Positions 35,042-47,748 of a DNA stretch of 64,000 nucleotides are shown here, one piece after another. The notes beneath the pieces were generated by a model. It did no database searches, was not told the DNA's origin, and saw nothing but the letters and a program-made list of their open reading frames with translations. Every line of letters begins with the position of its first letter. The first letter of the stretch is position 1. The position numbers and the translations under genes are program-made. This stretch comes from Paenibacillus tyrphae. GTDB taxonomy: Bacteria; Bacillota; Bacilli; Paenibacillales; NBRC-103111. The stretch covers positions 1-64,000 of the forward strand of contig NZ_JNVM01000011.1 of NCBI RefSeq assembly GCF_000722545.1. Direction: 5' to 3'.

Positions 35042-35668
35042 ATGACCGAACAGCCGAACGTTAACAACGGGAAGAAAGCGGATTCGCTAGTCTCCGCCGT
35101 TCGTACGCAAGTCGAAACGATCGTCCGGGAGCTCGTTCAGGCCGGGAAAATCGAGCCGGGCCAGCTCATCGTGATCGGGACGAGCACGAGCGAAGTGCTT
35201 GGCCGCCATATCGGCACCGGGGGCAGCGAAGCGGTCGCCAGGGAGATCTATGAAGCGGTGGAAGCCGTGAGGGTAGAAACCGGTTTCTTTCCGGTGTATC
35301 AATGCTGCGAGCATTTGAACCGGGCGCTTGTGATGGAGCGGGAAGCGATGCGGCGGTACGGCTTGGAGCAGGTAAGCGTCATCCCGGTACCGAAAGCCGG
35401 CGGCTCCATGGCCTCTTATGCCTACCGGAAGCTGGCTGACGCCGTCGTCGTAGAGACCGTGGCGGCACATGCCGGCATCGATATCGGAGGCACGTTGATC
35501 GGGATGCACTTGAAGCGCGTAGCCGTACCGGTCCGGCCGTCGATCCGGCAGATCGGCGAGGCGCCCGTGCTGATGGCGGTTACCCGTCCGAAGCTGATCG
35601 GCGGAGCCCGCGCCGTTTATACGGCAGAGCCGCCTCGTGGAGAAGAAAGCTGCGATGAACAGTCATAA
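35042..35668 (+). CDS. ywlG: TIGR01440/DUF436 family protein YwlG
   Basis: A conserved Bacilli protein of unknown function, 208 residues. Recognisable family stretches are [50 protein letters not shown] and [21 protein letters not shown] 35042 follows AAGAGGGTG. It sits between rpiB and glyA exactly as in B. subtilis, suggesting a link to pentose or one-carbon metabolism, but no reaction is known to me. Confidence 0.88.
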   Translation: MTEQPNVNNGKKADSLVSAVRTQVETIVRELVQAGKIEPGQLIVIGTSTSEVLGRHIGTGGSEAVAREIYEAVEAVRVETGFFPVYQCCEHLNRALVMEREAMRRYGLEQVSVIPVPKAGGSMASYAYRKLADAVVVETVAAHAGIDIGGTLIGMHLKRVAVPVRPSIRQIGEAPVLMAVTRPKLIGGARAVYTAEPPRGEESCDEQS

Positions 35669-35709
35669 TAACCATAAATTATTTTAACTATGAGGAGGAC
35701 TTATTCATT

Positions 35710-36957
35710 ATGGAACAATTGCGCAAACAGGACCCGAAAATCGTTGAGGCGATGAACTTGGAGCTCGGCCGTCAACGCGACAAAATCGAGCTGATCGCTT
35801 CCGAAAACTTTGTCAGCCAAGCCGTGCTTGAAGCGATGGGTACGGTGCTGACCAACAAATACGCCGAAGGCTATCCGCACAAACGCTACTATGGCGGCTG
35901 CGAATACGTCGATATCGTAGAGGATATCGCCCGCGACCGCGCGAAAGAATTGTTCGGCGCCGAGCATGCGAATGTACAGCCGCACTCCGGTGCGCAAGCG
36001 AACCTGGCCGTCTATCTTGCGGCGGTGAAGCCTGGCGATACGATTCTCGGCATGAACTTGTCCCACGGCGGTCACTTGACGCACGGCAGCCCGGTGAATG
36101 CGTCCGGCATTCTGTACAATTTCGTCGAGTACGGCGTATCCGAGAAAGATGCCCGCATCGATTACGACGATGTCCGCAAAGCGGCGTTCAAGCATAGACC
36201 TCGCCTGATCGTAGCCGGCGCAAGCGCGTACTCGCGTACGATCGACTTTGAAGCGCTCGGCAAAATCGCCGAAGACGTCGGCGCGCTCTTCATGGTGGAC
36301 ATGGCGCATATCGCAGGTCTGGTCGCAGCCGGTCTGCATCCGAATCCGGTACCGTATGCGCACTTCGTCACGACAACGACGCACAAAACGCTTCGTGGTC
36401 CGCGCGGCGGGTTGATTTTGTGCCGCAAGCCTTGGGCGGCGGCGATCGATAAAGCGGTCTTCCCGGGCACGCAAGGCGGTCCGCTGATGCACATCATCGC
36501 AGCGAAAGCCGTAGCGTTCGGCGAAGCGCTCCAGCCGGAGTTCAAGACGTACGCGCAAAACGTCATCAACAACGCCAAAGCATTGGCCGAAGCTTTGTCG
36601 GCCGAAGGCATCAACATCGTGTCCGGCGGTACGGACAACCACTTGATGCTCATCGACCTGCGCAGCTTGAACATTACCGGTAAAGAAGCCGAGCATCTGC
36701 TCGATGAAATCGGCGTCACCGTCAACAAAAACGCGATCCCGTACGATCCGACCAGCCCGTTCGTGACAAGCGGCATCCGTCTGGGCACACCGGCGGCAAC
36801 GTCCCGCGGCATGAACGAAGAAGCGATGAAAACGATCGCGAAGATCATCGCTCTTACCCTGAAAAATCCGTCCGACGCGGCGGTCCATGACAAGGTGCGC
36901 GGGATGGTCAAAGACTTGACGGCACAGTTCCCGCTTTATTCGGGGCTTCAATACTAA
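35710..36957 (+). CDS. glyA: Serine hydroxymethyltransferase
   Basis: Converts serine and THF to glycine and 5,10-methylene-THF with PLP, the main source of one-carbon units. The 415-residue protein has the family N-terminus ([19 protein letters not shown]), [14 protein letters not shown], and the PLP-lysine motif [18 protein letters not shown] 35710 follows AGGAGGAC. It is the third gene of the ZTP-controlled unit and the likely reason for that control. A terminator follows. Confidence 0.97.
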   Translation: MEQLRKQDPKIVEAMNLELGRQRDKIELIASENFVSQAVLEAMGTVLTNKYAEGYPHKRYYGGCEYVDIVEDIARDRAKELFGAEHANVQPHSGAQANLAVYLAAVKPGDTILGMNLSHGGHLTHGSPVNASGILYNFVEYGVSEKDARIDYDDVRKAAFKHRPRLIVAGASAYSRTIDFEALGKIAEDVGALFMVDMAHIAGLVAAGLHPNPVPYAHFVTTTTHKTLRGPRGGLILCRKPWAAAIDKAVFPGTQGGPLMHIIAAKAVAFGEALQPEFKTYAQNVINNAKALAEALSAEGINIVSGGTDNHLMLIDLRSLNITGKEAEHLLDEIGVTVNKNAIPYDPTSPFVTSGIRLGTPAATSRGMNEEAMKTIAKIIALTLKNPSDAAVHDKVRGMVKDLTAQFPLYSGLQY

Positions 36958-36973
36958 TTCGCTTTTGGCAAAA

Positions 36974-37010
36974 GAATCGGTCCTTCCTTTCGAAGGGACC
37001 GGTTCTTTTG
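36974..37010 (+). terminator. glyA terminator
   Basis: GAATCGGTCCTTC / GAAGGGACCGGTTC stem (one bulge and G-U pairs) followed by TTTTG. Confidence 0.85.
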
Positions 37011-37141
37011 TGTTGTGCTCGGAGCCGGGCTAACAACAGGCCTGCTGCCCTTACCGCGTGCCGATTTTATTTGTTCCACGTGGATCATTTTTGTCGAAGC
37101 TGCATATTTTTCACGCGATTTGGGATTACTTCTTATAGTTG

Positions 37142-37150
37142 TGGTATAAT
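37142..37150 (+). promoter_or_regulatory. Extended -10 promoter of upp
   Basis: TGGTATAAT (37142-37150), perfect -10 with TGn. A weak -35 TTGGGA lies at 37120-37125 (19-base spacing). About 43 bases upstream of the upp start. Confidence 0.6.
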
Positions 37151-37192
37151 AGACGAGGTTTGGCTTCATAGCGTTAGTAGGGGGAGCAAGGC

Positions 37193-37822
37193 ATGGGAAA
37201 AGTATTTGTTTGCGATCATCCGCTGATCCAACATAAGTTAACGTACATACGGGACGAAAATACGACAACGAAAGATTTTCGCGAGCTTGTCGACGAGGTG
37301 GCCACGCTGATGGCCTATGAAATCACAAGAGATATTCCGCTGGAGAAGGTGGAGGTGCGCACGCCCGTCACGACGGCGGAAGGCCGGGTAATTTCCGGGC
37401 GGATGCTCGGGCTTATTCCGATTCTGAGAGCGGGGCTCGGCATGGTGGACGGCGTTCTGAAGCTCGTCCCGGCGGCTAAAGTGGGTCACATCGGATTGTA
37501 CCGGGACCCGGAAACGCTGGAACCGGTTGAATACTACGCCAAGCTACCGACGGACGTTACGGAGCGCGAGCTGATCGTGATCGATCCGATGCTGGCCACG
37601 GGAGGCTCGGCGAATGCGGCGATTGAGGCGCTCAAGAAGCGCAGCTGCACCCAGATCAAGCTGATGTGTCTGATCGCCGCTCCCGAAGGTGTACAAGCCG
37701 TACAGCAGGCCCATCCGGACGTCGATATTTACGTAGCGGCCATCGACGATTATTTGGACGACCACGGCTATATCGTGCCGGGGCTCGGAGACGCGGGCGA
37801 TCGGTTATTCGGAACGAAATAA
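37193..37822 (+). CDS. upp: Uracil phosphoribosyltransferase
   Basis: Salvages uracil to UMP with PRPP. The 209-residue protein has [16 protein letters not shown], the PRPP loop in [17 protein letters not shown], and the uracil-binding end [21 protein letters not shown] 37193 follows GGGGAGCAAGG. It has its own extended -10 promoter after the glyA terminator. mnaA follows after 28 bases. upp before the atp operon is the B. subtilis order. Confidence 0.96.
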   Translation: MGKVFVCDHPLIQHKLTYIRDENTTTKDFRELVDEVATLMAYEITRDIPLEKVEVRTPVTTAEGRVISGRMLGLIPILRAGLGMVDGVLKLVPAAKVGHIGLYRDPETLEPVEYYAKLPTDVTERELIVIDPMLATGGSANAAIEALKKRSCTQIKLMCLIAAPEGVQAVQQAHPDVDIYVAAIDDYLDDHGYIVPGLGDAGDRLFGTK

Positions 37823-37850
37823 AGTCTTCGGGAAGGGGAAACCGCAAAGC

Positions 37851-38993
37851 ATGAAAAAAACTAAAGTCATTACGATTTTCGGGACAAGACCGGAAGCGAT
37901 CAAGATGGCTCCGCTAGTGAAAGAGCTGGAGAAGCACCCGGAGCAGATCGAGTCGCTCGTATGCGTGACGGCGCAGCATCGCCAGATGCTTGATCAAGTG
38001 CTCGAAATTTTCAAAATCAAGCCCGATTACGATCTGGACGTCATGAAGGACCGCCAGACGCTGAACGAAATCACCATTCGCGTGCTGCAGGGACTCGATC
38101 CCGTGTTCAAGGAAGAGAAGCCGGACATCATTCTCGTTCACGGCGATACGCTGACGACGTTCCTAGCTAGCTATGCGGCTTTCTTGCAGCAGATTCAAGT
38201 GGGGCACGTGGAAGCCGGATTGCGCACATGGAACAAGCTTTCGCCGTATCCGGAAGAGATGAACCGCCAGCTTACGGGTGTGCTGGCCGACATGCATTTT
38301 GCGCCGACGAATTGGTCTGCCGGCAACCTGCGCAAAGAAAATAAGCCCGAGAACGCGATCTATGTCACTGGCAACAGCGTGACGGATGTGTTTCAATATA
38401 CGGTACAGGAGCAGTTCACCCATCCGGTGTTGGACTGGGCCAAGGGCAAGCGCCTCGTGCTGATGACCGCTCACCGCCGGGAGTCGCAGGGCGAACCGCA
38501 TCGGCAAATTTTCCGCGCCGTGCGCAGGCTGGTTGACGAGTTTGAAGATATTGTCATCGTGTATCCGGTGCATCCGAGTCCGGCCGTTAAGGAACCTGCA
38601 CACGAGATGCTCGGTGGGCACGACCGGATCAAACTGGTCGAGCCGTTCGACGTGCTGGAATTCCACAATTTTTATCGGCACGCGCATCTGATTCTGACCG
38701 ATTCGGGCGGGATGCAGGAGGAAGCTCCTTCGTTCGGCGTGCCGGTGCTCGTGCTGCGCGAAACGACCGAGCGGCCGGAAGGCATTGACGCCGGGACGCT
38801 CGAGCTGGTGGGGACGGACGAGCAGCATGTGTATGAGCGGGCAAAAACGCTGCTCAGCGATGAGGCGCTGTATGAGAAAATGAGCCGCTCAGCCAATCCA
38901 TACGGTGACGGAAAGGCGTCCGAACGGATCGTTCAGGCCATCCTTTACCATTTTGGACATACGCCGGACAGGCCGGAACCGTTCCAACCGTGA
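37851..38993 (+). CDS. mnaA: UDP-N-acetylglucosamine 2-epimerase (non-hydrolysing)
   Basis: Interconverts UDP-GlcNAc and UDP-ManNAc for wall teichoic acid or other surface glycans. The 380-residue GT-B fold protein has TIFGTRPEAIKMAPLVKEL at the start, VHGDTLTTFLASYAAF, VGHVEAGLRTWNKLSPYPEE, and LTDSGGMQEEAPSFGVPVLV. ATG 37851 follows GGAAGGGGAAACC. Co-transcribed with upp. Insertion of this gene between upp and atp is also seen in related Bacilli, from memory. Confidence 0.94.
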   Translation: MKKTKVITIFGTRPEAIKMAPLVKELEKHPEQIESLVCVTAQHRQMLDQVLEIFKIKPDYDLDVMKDRQTLNEITIRVLQGLDPVFKEEKPDIILVHGDTLTTFLASYAAFLQQIQVGHVEAGLRTWNKLSPYPEEMNRQLTGVLADMHFAPTNWSAGNLRKENKPENAIYVTGNSVTDVFQYTVQEQFTHPVLDWAKGKRLVLMTAHRRESQGEPHRQIFRAVRRLVDEFEDIVIVYPVHPSPAVKEPAHEMLGGHDRIKLVEPFDVLEFHNFYRHAHLILTDSGGMQEEAPSFGVPVLVLRETTERPEGIDAGTLELVGTDEQHVYERAKTLLSDEALYEKMSRSANPYGDGKASERIVQAILYHFGHTPDRPEPFQP

Positions 38994-39111
38994 CAATATA
39001 TTGACAAACGCTACAGCGTACAGTTGCACTGTTTGGTTTGAGGGCCAAAAAAACCTTGATATATCAACGTTTTTGTGAGTTTTGTCATAGAAATTTTGCC
39101 AAGTTGCACAA

Positions 39112-39141
39112 TTGACAAAATTGACTTTGCTTCGATAAAAT
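39112..39141 (+). promoter_or_regulatory. ATP synthase operon promoter
   Basis: Perfect TTGACA (39112-39117), 18-base spacer, TAAAAT (39136-39141), 27 bases before atpZ. Confidence 0.65.
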
Positions 39142-39167
39142 ATACTAGGATTGTAGGGTGGCATTCC

Positions 39168-39404
39168 ATGAATGAAAAGGATCCGTACAATCAGCCTTGG
39201 CGCGCGGCCGCACTGGTCAGCGCTTTGGGTATCGACATTGTCGTATGCACAACGGTTGGGTATTTCATAGGGAGCTTGGCCGACAAACATTGGGGTGGCG
39301 GTACAAAGACTTGGTTGGTCGTCGGGGTATTGATTGGTTTTGCAATCGGTATCTTTACGGTCATACTGGTACTAAAACGGTTTCTGGAGGACAAACGGGA
39401 ATAA
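39168..39404 (+). CDS. atpZ: AtpZ/AtpI-family membrane protein
   Basis: A 78-residue protein with two membrane helices (ALVSALGIDIVVCTTVGYFIG and WLVVGVLIGFAIGIFTVILV), the AtpZ pattern. AtpZ and AtpI are accessory proteins of the operon, proposed in alkaliphilic Bacillus to form a Mg2+/Ca2+ channel or to aid c-ring assembly. ATG 39168 follows GTAGGGTGG; the open frame further upstream spans the promoter. Directly abuts atpI. Confidence 0.82.
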   Translation: MNEKDPYNQPWRAAALVSALGIDIVVCTTVGYFIGSLADKHWGGGTKTWLVVGVLIGFAIGIFTVILVLKRFLEDKRE

Positions 39405-39770
39405 ATGAAGAACCAGTTAAAGTCTGTTGTTCGTGTTACGCTGTATTTTTTGTCTGCTCTGCTGCTGGTATGGGCCTTCTTGCCGGCTTACCGGACATAC
39501 GTGTGCGGATTGATGCTCGGTCTGACGGTTAGCCTGATCAACGCCTGGCTTTTGGCCATGAAAATTGAATCGGTTTCCCGGAACGCAAACGAATACATGG
39601 GCAAGCGAGTCAATTTGGGAACGGTCTCCAGGATGTGCATGGCGCTAATCGCGGTGATGATCGCCGTGAAGCTGCCGCAATTCAACCTTGTTTTTACCAT
39701 TATTGGATTATTCTTTGTCCAATTGGTAACACTCCTGATGGGTATATTTTTTAGAAGCAATCAATCGTAG
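39405..39770 (+). CDS. atpI: ATP synthase subunit I (AtpI)
   Basis: A 121-residue membrane protein with four helices, thought to assist assembly of the c-ring. The ATG directly follows the atpZ stop codon, with GAGGACAAACGGG upstream as ribosome site. Sequence is poorly conserved in this family; the call rests on size, helices, the conserved-looking GLMLGLTVSLINAWLLA and position before atpB. Confidence 0.85.
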   Translation: MKNQLKSVVRVTLYFLSALLLVWAFLPAYRTYVCGLMLGLTVSLINAWLLAMKIESVSRNANEYMGKRVNLGTVSRMCMALIAVMIAVKLPQFNLVFTIIGLFFVQLVTLLMGIFFRSNQS

Positions 39771-39796
39771 TGCATGGAAAGGAGGGAAATGTTAAA

Positions 39797-40567
39797 ATGC
39801 ATAAATTTCCGGTATGGCAGCTCGGTGGATTGAACATCGATATCTCCACGTTTTTGGCGATTATCATCACTTGCATCATCGTGTTCACTCTGGCCAGGTT
39901 GTCCGTAAGAAACCTGTCCGTCACCAATCCTTCCAAAATGCAAAATTTTCTGGAATGGGTTGTCGAGTTCGTACATGGCATCGTTGCCAGCACCATGCCT
40001 TTAAACAGAGTGAAGCCTTATGTTTCGCTAGGTATGACCTTGATTATGTTTATTTTCGTAGCCAACCTGTTGGGTCTTCCCTTCGGTATCGTGACAACGC
40101 ATGACCAACCGCTATCGCTGTTCGGCTATACGATCGTTTCCGAAGAGATGATCAAAACCGCCCACGGCGGTCACGGAGTCGAGGTCGCTTGGTGGAAATC
40201 GCCGACGGCCGACGTTTCCGTAACCTTTGGCTTGGCTGTCATCGTATTCGTACTGACGCATTATTTGGGACTTAAGCAGAATACGAAGCATTATTTGAAG
40301 CATTATTTCGAACCGTTTTGGTTCTTCTTCCCTCTGAATGTGATGAAGGAGCTTTCCAAGCCTCTAACGCTCGGTCTGCGTTTGTACGCGAACATTTTTG
40401 CGGGTGAGGTGCTAATCGCCACAATTCTTATGGCGGGCATTTTTGGAACTCCGCTGCTTGCAGCATGGCAAGGCTTCAGTCTTTTCGTCGGCGGCATTCA
40501 GGCGTTCTTGTTCACCATTCTTACCATGGTTTATATCTCGCAAGCTACCGTGCATGAGGAGCATTAA
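39797..40567 (+). CDS. atpB: ATP synthase Fo subunit a
   Basis: Forms the proton half-channels against the c-ring. 256 residues with five or six helices; the essential arginine is in LTLGLRLYANIFAGEVL, and the last helix has the conserved QAFLFTILTMVYI. ATG 39797 follows AAAGGAGGG; in-frame codons back to 39770 lie before that site. Confidence 0.96.
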   Translation: MHKFPVWQLGGLNIDISTFLAIIITCIIVFTLARLSVRNLSVTNPSKMQNFLEWVVEFVHGIVASTMPLNRVKPYVSLGMTLIMFIFVANLLGLPFGIVTTHDQPLSLFGYTIVSEEMIKTAHGGHGVEVAWWKSPTADVSVTFGLAVIVFVLTHYLGLKQNTKHYLKHYFEPFWFFFPLNVMKELSKPLTLGLRLYANIFAGEVLIATILMAGIFGTPLLAAWQGFSLFVGGIQAFLFTILTMVYISQATVHEEH

Positions 40568-40604
40568 TTTAGATACTCGCCTTCGTGTCGGTCTGCGAAT
40601 TTAA

Positions 40605-40868
<264 letters not shown>

Positions 40869-40950
40869 TTGAATGAAATCGGTTTGGCGCGGAAGGCAAG
40901 AGCCATCCACGCCTTCGTTTTGCCTGAAATGACTGAAAGGAGTGGCATAG

Positions 40951-41445
40951 ATGGGTGGTATGGGTTGGCACTGGGAATCTTTTGTATTCGCAATAATAGC
41001 CTTTCTGATCCTGTATTGGCTATTGAATAAATACGCTTTCGGACCTTTGATGGGAATCATGGAAGCGCGCAAGCGCATGCTTGCCGAGCAAATCGAATCT
41101 ACGGACAAAAATCGCCGTGAAGCGGAGCAACTTCTGGCCGAACAAAAGCAAGCGATGCAGGATGTTCGCAAGGAAGCTCACGAGATTATCGAGCAAGCCC
41201 GCAAATTAGGCGGCAAACAAGGCGAAGAAATCGTGGAGCAAGCGAAATCGGAGGCAGCTCGTTTGAAAAACGAAGCGCTTCAGGATATCGAGAGCGAGAA
41301 AAACAAAGCGATTGCGGCCGTTCGAGGTCAAGTCAGCGCTTTGTCCGTCATGATCGCTTCCAAAATTATCGAGAAGCAAGTTGACGAGAAGTCCCAGGAA
41401 GAGTTGGTTGAACACTACTTGAAAGAAGTAGGGGGCAACCGATGA
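40951..41445 (+). CDS. atpF: ATP synthase Fo subunit b
   Basis: Peripheral stalk protein of 164 residues. One N-terminal membrane helix (FVFAIIAFLILYWLLNKYAF) leads into a long charged coiled coil rich in Ala, Glu, Lys and Gln. ATG 40951 follows AAAGGAGTGG. The end overlaps atpH by ATGA. Confidence 0.95.
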   Translation: MGGMGWHWESFVFAIIAFLILYWLLNKYAFGPLMGIMEARKRMLAEQIESTDKNRREAEQLLAEQKQAMQDVRKEAHEIIEQARKLGGKQGEEIVEQAKSEAARLKNEALQDIESEKNKAIAAVRGQVSALSVMIASKIIEKQVDEKSQEELVEHYLKEVGGNR

Positions 41446-41993
41446 GCCAGGATCTGATCGCAGCCAAAAGGTACGCCAAGGCATTATTCGATGTTGCTAG
41501 GGATTCCGACCGGGTTGCTCAATTCGAGCAAGAGCTCGGAAAGGTCATTGCGGTCTTAAACGAGAATCCGGACCTGTTCAAGCTCATCAAGCATCCGGGC
41601 ATCGAGGCTGATGTAAAGATCGGGTTGATCAAGCAAATCTTCGATGCGGACGTATCCGAAGTCGTTATTAACACGCTAAAGCTGCTCATCCAGCGCCGCC
41701 GGGAAGAGACTTTGGAAGCTTTCGCGAAAGCTTACAGCAAAATCGCCAGCGATGCGCTCGGTCAAGCAAGCGCCACCGTATACACGCCGGTGGAACTCAG
41801 CGAAGCGGAGCTCGGCACGATAGCCGAAACGTTCGGCAAATTAACCGGCAAACAAATCCGTGTGGAATCGGTTCTCGATAAAGGATTGCTCGGCGGCATT
41901 CAAGTCCGCATCGGCGACCGTCTGTACGACGGAAGCTTGGCGGGCAAGCTCGAGCGTCTGCACAAAACGTTGAATCAATCTCAAGCACTGTAG
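41442..41993 (+). CDS. atpH: ATP synthase F1 subunit delta
   Basis: Connects the peripheral stalk to the top of F1. 183 residues, with the OSCP/delta opening RYAKALFDVARD and the C-terminal motif KGLLGGIQVRIGDRLYDGSL. It overlaps atpF by four bases and precedes atpA by 16 bases. Confidence 0.95.
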   Translation: MSQDLIAAKRYAKALFDVARDSDRVAQFEQELGKVIAVLNENPDLFKLIKHPGIEADVKIGLIKQIFDADVSEVVINTLKLLIQRRREETLEAFAKAYSKIASDALGQASATVYTPVELSEAELGTIAETFGKLTGKQIRVESVLDKGLLGGIQVRIGDRLYDGSLAGKLERLHKTLNQSQAL

Positions 41994-42003
41994 ATAGGGG
42001 TGA

Positions 42004-43524
<1,521 letters not shown>

Positions 43525-43678
43525 TATATAATTAACCCGGGAATCTGGTGAAGAAACCCGGTGCTCTACGATAAGCCTGAAACAAGCGTTTCGATGAAGG
43601 TTCTTCCTTGCGGAAGCTTCTGGCCGTTCAGGGCCTGCGGAAGCAAGCGGAGAAGCCTCGAAAGAGAGGTGAGCAGGT

Positions 43679-44536
43679 ATGGCAAAAGGGATGCGCGAGA
43701 TTAAGCGCGCGATCAGATCCAAGCAAAACATGAAACAAATAACCAAAGCCATGGAAATGGTTTCGGCTTCCAAGCTTAGAAGAGCCCAAATAGCGGCGGA
43801 ATCCGCCCGTCCTTACGCGGATAAGCTGAAGGAAGTGGTCGGCAGCATCGCTGCGGGAACGAAGGGTGTGAAGCACCCGATGCTCGAAACCCGCGAGGTG
43901 AAGAAGACCGGTTATTTGGTCATCACGTCCGACCGCGGTCTGGCCGGCGGTTACAACGCGAACGTGTTGCGGAAGGTGATGGCGGAAATTCGGGAAAAGC
44001 ACAACTCTCCTGCCGAATATTCGATCTTCGTGATCGGACGCAAAGGCAGAGACTTTTTCAAGAAGCAGAACGTTCCGCTTCTGGAGGAAGTCACCGGGCT
44101 TTCCGATTCGCCGACGTTCGCGGATATTAAGTCGATTGCCGCTGCGGCGGTAGCTAATTTCGAAAACGGGTCGTATGACCAATTATTTTTGGTCTACAAC
44201 CAGTTTAAAAATGCGATGACCCAAATCCCGACCATCAAACGCCTTCTCCCGATGGAAGACGTATCTGTCGAAACAACAGCAGCCTACGAGTATGAGCCGT
44301 CTGCCGAAGGCGTATTGGAAGTGCTCCTTCCCAAGTATGCCGAGACGCTCATATACAGTGCGGTACTGGACGGAAAGGCCAGCGAGTTCGGTGCAAGAAT
44401 GACGGCAATGAGCAGCGCGACGAAGAACGCGACGAAGATGATCAACGAATTGACGTTGTCCTACAACCGCGCGCGTCAGGCTGCAATTACCCAGGAAATT
44501 TCCGAGATCGTCGCCGGTGCGAACGCTCACGCCTAG
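43679..44536 (+). CDS. atpG: ATP synthase F1 subunit gamma
   Basis: The rotating central shaft, 285 residues. Long N- and C-terminal helices (MREIKRAIRSKQNMKQITKA and ARQAAITQEISEIVAGANA) form the coiled coil; the central domain has TSDRGLAGGYNANV. ATG 43679 follows GAGAGGTGAGC. Confidence 0.96.
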   Translation: MAKGMREIKRAIRSKQNMKQITKAMEMVSASKLRRAQIAAESARPYADKLKEVVGSIAAGTKGVKHPMLETREVKKTGYLVITSDRGLAGGYNANVLRKVMAEIREKHNSPAEYSIFVIGRKGRDFFKKQNVPLLEEVTGLSDSPTFADIKSIAAAAVANFENGSYDQLFLVYNQFKNAMTQIPTIKRLLPMEDVSVETTAAYEYEPSAEGVLEVLLPKYAETLIYSAVLDGKASEFGARMTAMSSATKNATKMINELTLSYNRARQAAITQEISEIVAGANAHA

Positions 44537-44557
44537 ATCGAATTAGGGTATGTTAAT

Positions 44558-46083
<1,526 letters not shown>

Positions 46084-46140
46084 TGAAATAGAACGTGGCT
46101 GAAGCACCGATTCAAGAATCGGGCTTCGGCGGCAAGACTA

Positions 46141-46210
46141 ATGCTTACGATGTGGCTTTCTTACGAAAGCCCAGCTTATGCTTACGAAGTAGTTTGCCCC
46201 TAGGCAAACT
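46141..46210 (+). repeat. Hairpin repeats between atpD and atpC (two copies)
   Basis: Two units of the same family as in the atpG-atpD gap: ATGCTTACGA + GGCTTTC-TTAC-GAAAGCC (46141-46171) and ATGCTTACGA + AGTTTGCC-CCTA-GGCAAACT (46179-46210). The second hairpin ends three bases before the atpC ribosome site AGGAGGGG. Confidence 0.8.
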
Positions 46211-46228
46211 CTTAGGAGGGGAATCCAA

Positions 46229-46636
46229 GTGAGCACATTCCTGTTGGAAATCGTCACCCCCGAGCGTAAAGTGTACGCCGAACAGGCGAACATGATTGTC
46301 GTAAAGGGCGTTGAAGGGGAGCTTGGAATTCTGCCGAATCACATTCCGCTGGTCACTCCATTACGAATCGCTCCGATTACTGTGAAACTGAAAGGGTCGA
46401 AAGACACGGTTATCGCAGTGAACGGCGGTTTTATGGAAGTGCGCAAGGATAAGGTGGTTATACTGGCGGAAAGCGCCGAGCTGCCGGAACAGATCGATGT
46501 CGATCGTGCACAGAAAGCGAAAGAACGGGCGCAAAGTCGGTTGTCTCAAGCTAAAAAAGACCATATCGACTTCAAGCGGGCGGAACTCTCTTTGCAGCGT
46601 GCAGTGAATCGAATTGACGTCTCTGGGAAAAAGTAA
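46229..46636 (+). CDS. atpC: ATP synthase F1 subunit epsilon
   Basis: Regulatory subunit at the foot of the central stalk, 135 residues. N-terminal beta sandwich (FLLEIVTPERKVYAEQ, GELGILPNHIPLVTPL) and a C-terminal helical hairpin with inhibitory potential. Start is GTG after AGGAGGGG. Last gene of the operon. Confidence 0.95.
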   Translation: MSTFLLEIVTPERKVYAEQANMIVVKGVEGELGILPNHIPLVTPLRIAPITVKLKGSKDTVIAVNGGFMEVRKDKVVILAESAELPEQIDVDRAQKAKERAQSRLSQAKKDHIDFKRAELSLQRAVNRIDVSGKK

Positions 46637-46645
46637 TAGTTGAAC

Positions 46646-46685
46646 CAAAAAGACGGGGGAACACGGTTCCTCCGTCTTTTTTTTC
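46646..46685 (+). terminator. ATP synthase operon terminator
   Basis: GACGGGGGAAC/GTTCCTCCGTC stem, 3-base loop, followed by eight or more T residues. Confidence 0.93.
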
Positions 46686-46767
46686 TAGTTCTTCCGGTAC
46701 GTTGAACGAATCGTATGGGATTAGGCTTCCCGACTTATGAAGGCATTGTGAAAGTGGATGAAAATGT

Positions 46768-46796
46768 TAGACACCCCAAATGGCTTTTGTTATAAT
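46768..46796 (+). promoter_or_regulatory. nuo operon promoter
   Basis: TAGACA (46768-46773), 17-base spacer, TATAAT (46791-46796) with extended TGT, about 84 bases before nuoA. Confidence 0.65.
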
Positions 46797-46879
46797 TGGG
46801 AAGGCATAACATTAACAACTGTCCTGCAAAACAAGACGCAGGCGGGACCTAATATAATAAGGGAGGCGGTTCGTTCGCG

Positions 46880-47245
46880 ATGTACATGAACAATTACGTG
46901 GTCGTAACGATTTTTCTCTTCTTAGCGGTATTGCTTCCAATTGCAGCGCTTACAATCGGTCGCTGGCTCCGTCCCTACAGACCGGTGGAGGAAAAGTATA
47001 CGACTTATGAAAGCGGTAACGAGCCGGTAGGTACGGGTCATGTCCGTTTCAACATCCGGTATTACCTCTTTGCGCTGATGTTTGTCATCTTCGATGTGGA
47101 AACCGTTTTTTTGTACCCATGGGCCGTTGCTTATAAGCAATTAGGCTTGTTTGCGCTTGTAGAGATGTGCATATTTGTTGGCCTGCTGATCATAGGCTTA
47201 CTCTACGCTTGGAAGAAGAAGGTGCTGCAATGGACTTCAATTTAG
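46880..47245 (+). CDS. nuoA: Complex I subunit A
   Basis: 121-residue membrane subunit with three helices. The conserved loop [15 protein letters not shown] and the second-helix [12 protein letters not shown] mark the family. ATG 46880 follows GGGAGGCGG; ATG 46886 is a possible alternative. It overlaps nuoB by 16 bases. Confidence 0.94.
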   Translation: MYMNNYVVVTIFLFLAVLLPIAALTIGRWLRPYRPVEEKYTTYESGNEPVGTGHVRFNIRYYLFALMFVIFDVETVFLYPWAVAYKQLGLFALVEMCIFVGLLIIGLLYAWKKKVLQWTSI

Positions 47246-47748
47246 AGAGCATTTCGCCGGAGGAACGGCAGGAGCTGGAACGCAACGTATTCATGACGAC
47301 GTTGGAGCAGGTGAAAGCGTGGGCCCGCAGTAACTCGCTGTGGCCATTGACTTTCGGACTTGCTTGCTGTGCGATTGAAATGATGGGCACGGGCGCGTCC
47401 CATTACGATTTGGACCGTTTCGGCGTTATTTTCCGGACGTCCCCGCGCCAGTCGGACGTGATGATCGTCGCCGGCACGGTGACGAAGAAGATGGCCCCCC
47501 TTTTGAGGCGCTTGTACGAGCAGATGCCGGAGCCAAAATGGGTCATTGCGATGGGCTCCTGTGCCACGGCAGGCGGCCCGTATGTGAAGTCGTACGCGGT
47601 AGTGAAGGGCGTTGACCAAGTCGTTCCGGTCGATGTATATATTCCCGGCTGTCCGCCGAATCCGGCCGCCCTGATCTACGGCATCAACAAGCTGCAGGAA
47701 AAAATCCGCTATGAAGCAAAAACCGGTAAGCAGGTGACCAATCGATGA
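47230..47748 (+). CDS. nuoB: Complex I subunit B (N2 cluster)
   Basis: Carries the last iron-sulfur cluster (N2) before quinone. Ligands are the tandem cysteines in [17 protein letters not shown] and PGCPPNP. 172 residues. ATG 47230 after GAAGAAGGTG lies inside the nuoA end; the longer frame from 47167 is shadow. Confidence 0.95.
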   Translation: MDFNLESISPEERQELERNVFMTTLEQVKAWARSNSLWPLTFGLACCAIEMMGTGASHYDLDRFGVIFRTSPRQSDVMIVAGTVTKKMAPLLRRLYEQMPEPKWVIAMGSCATAGGPYVKSYAVVKGVDQVVPVDVYIPGCPPNPAALIYGINKLQEKIRYEAKTGKQVTNR

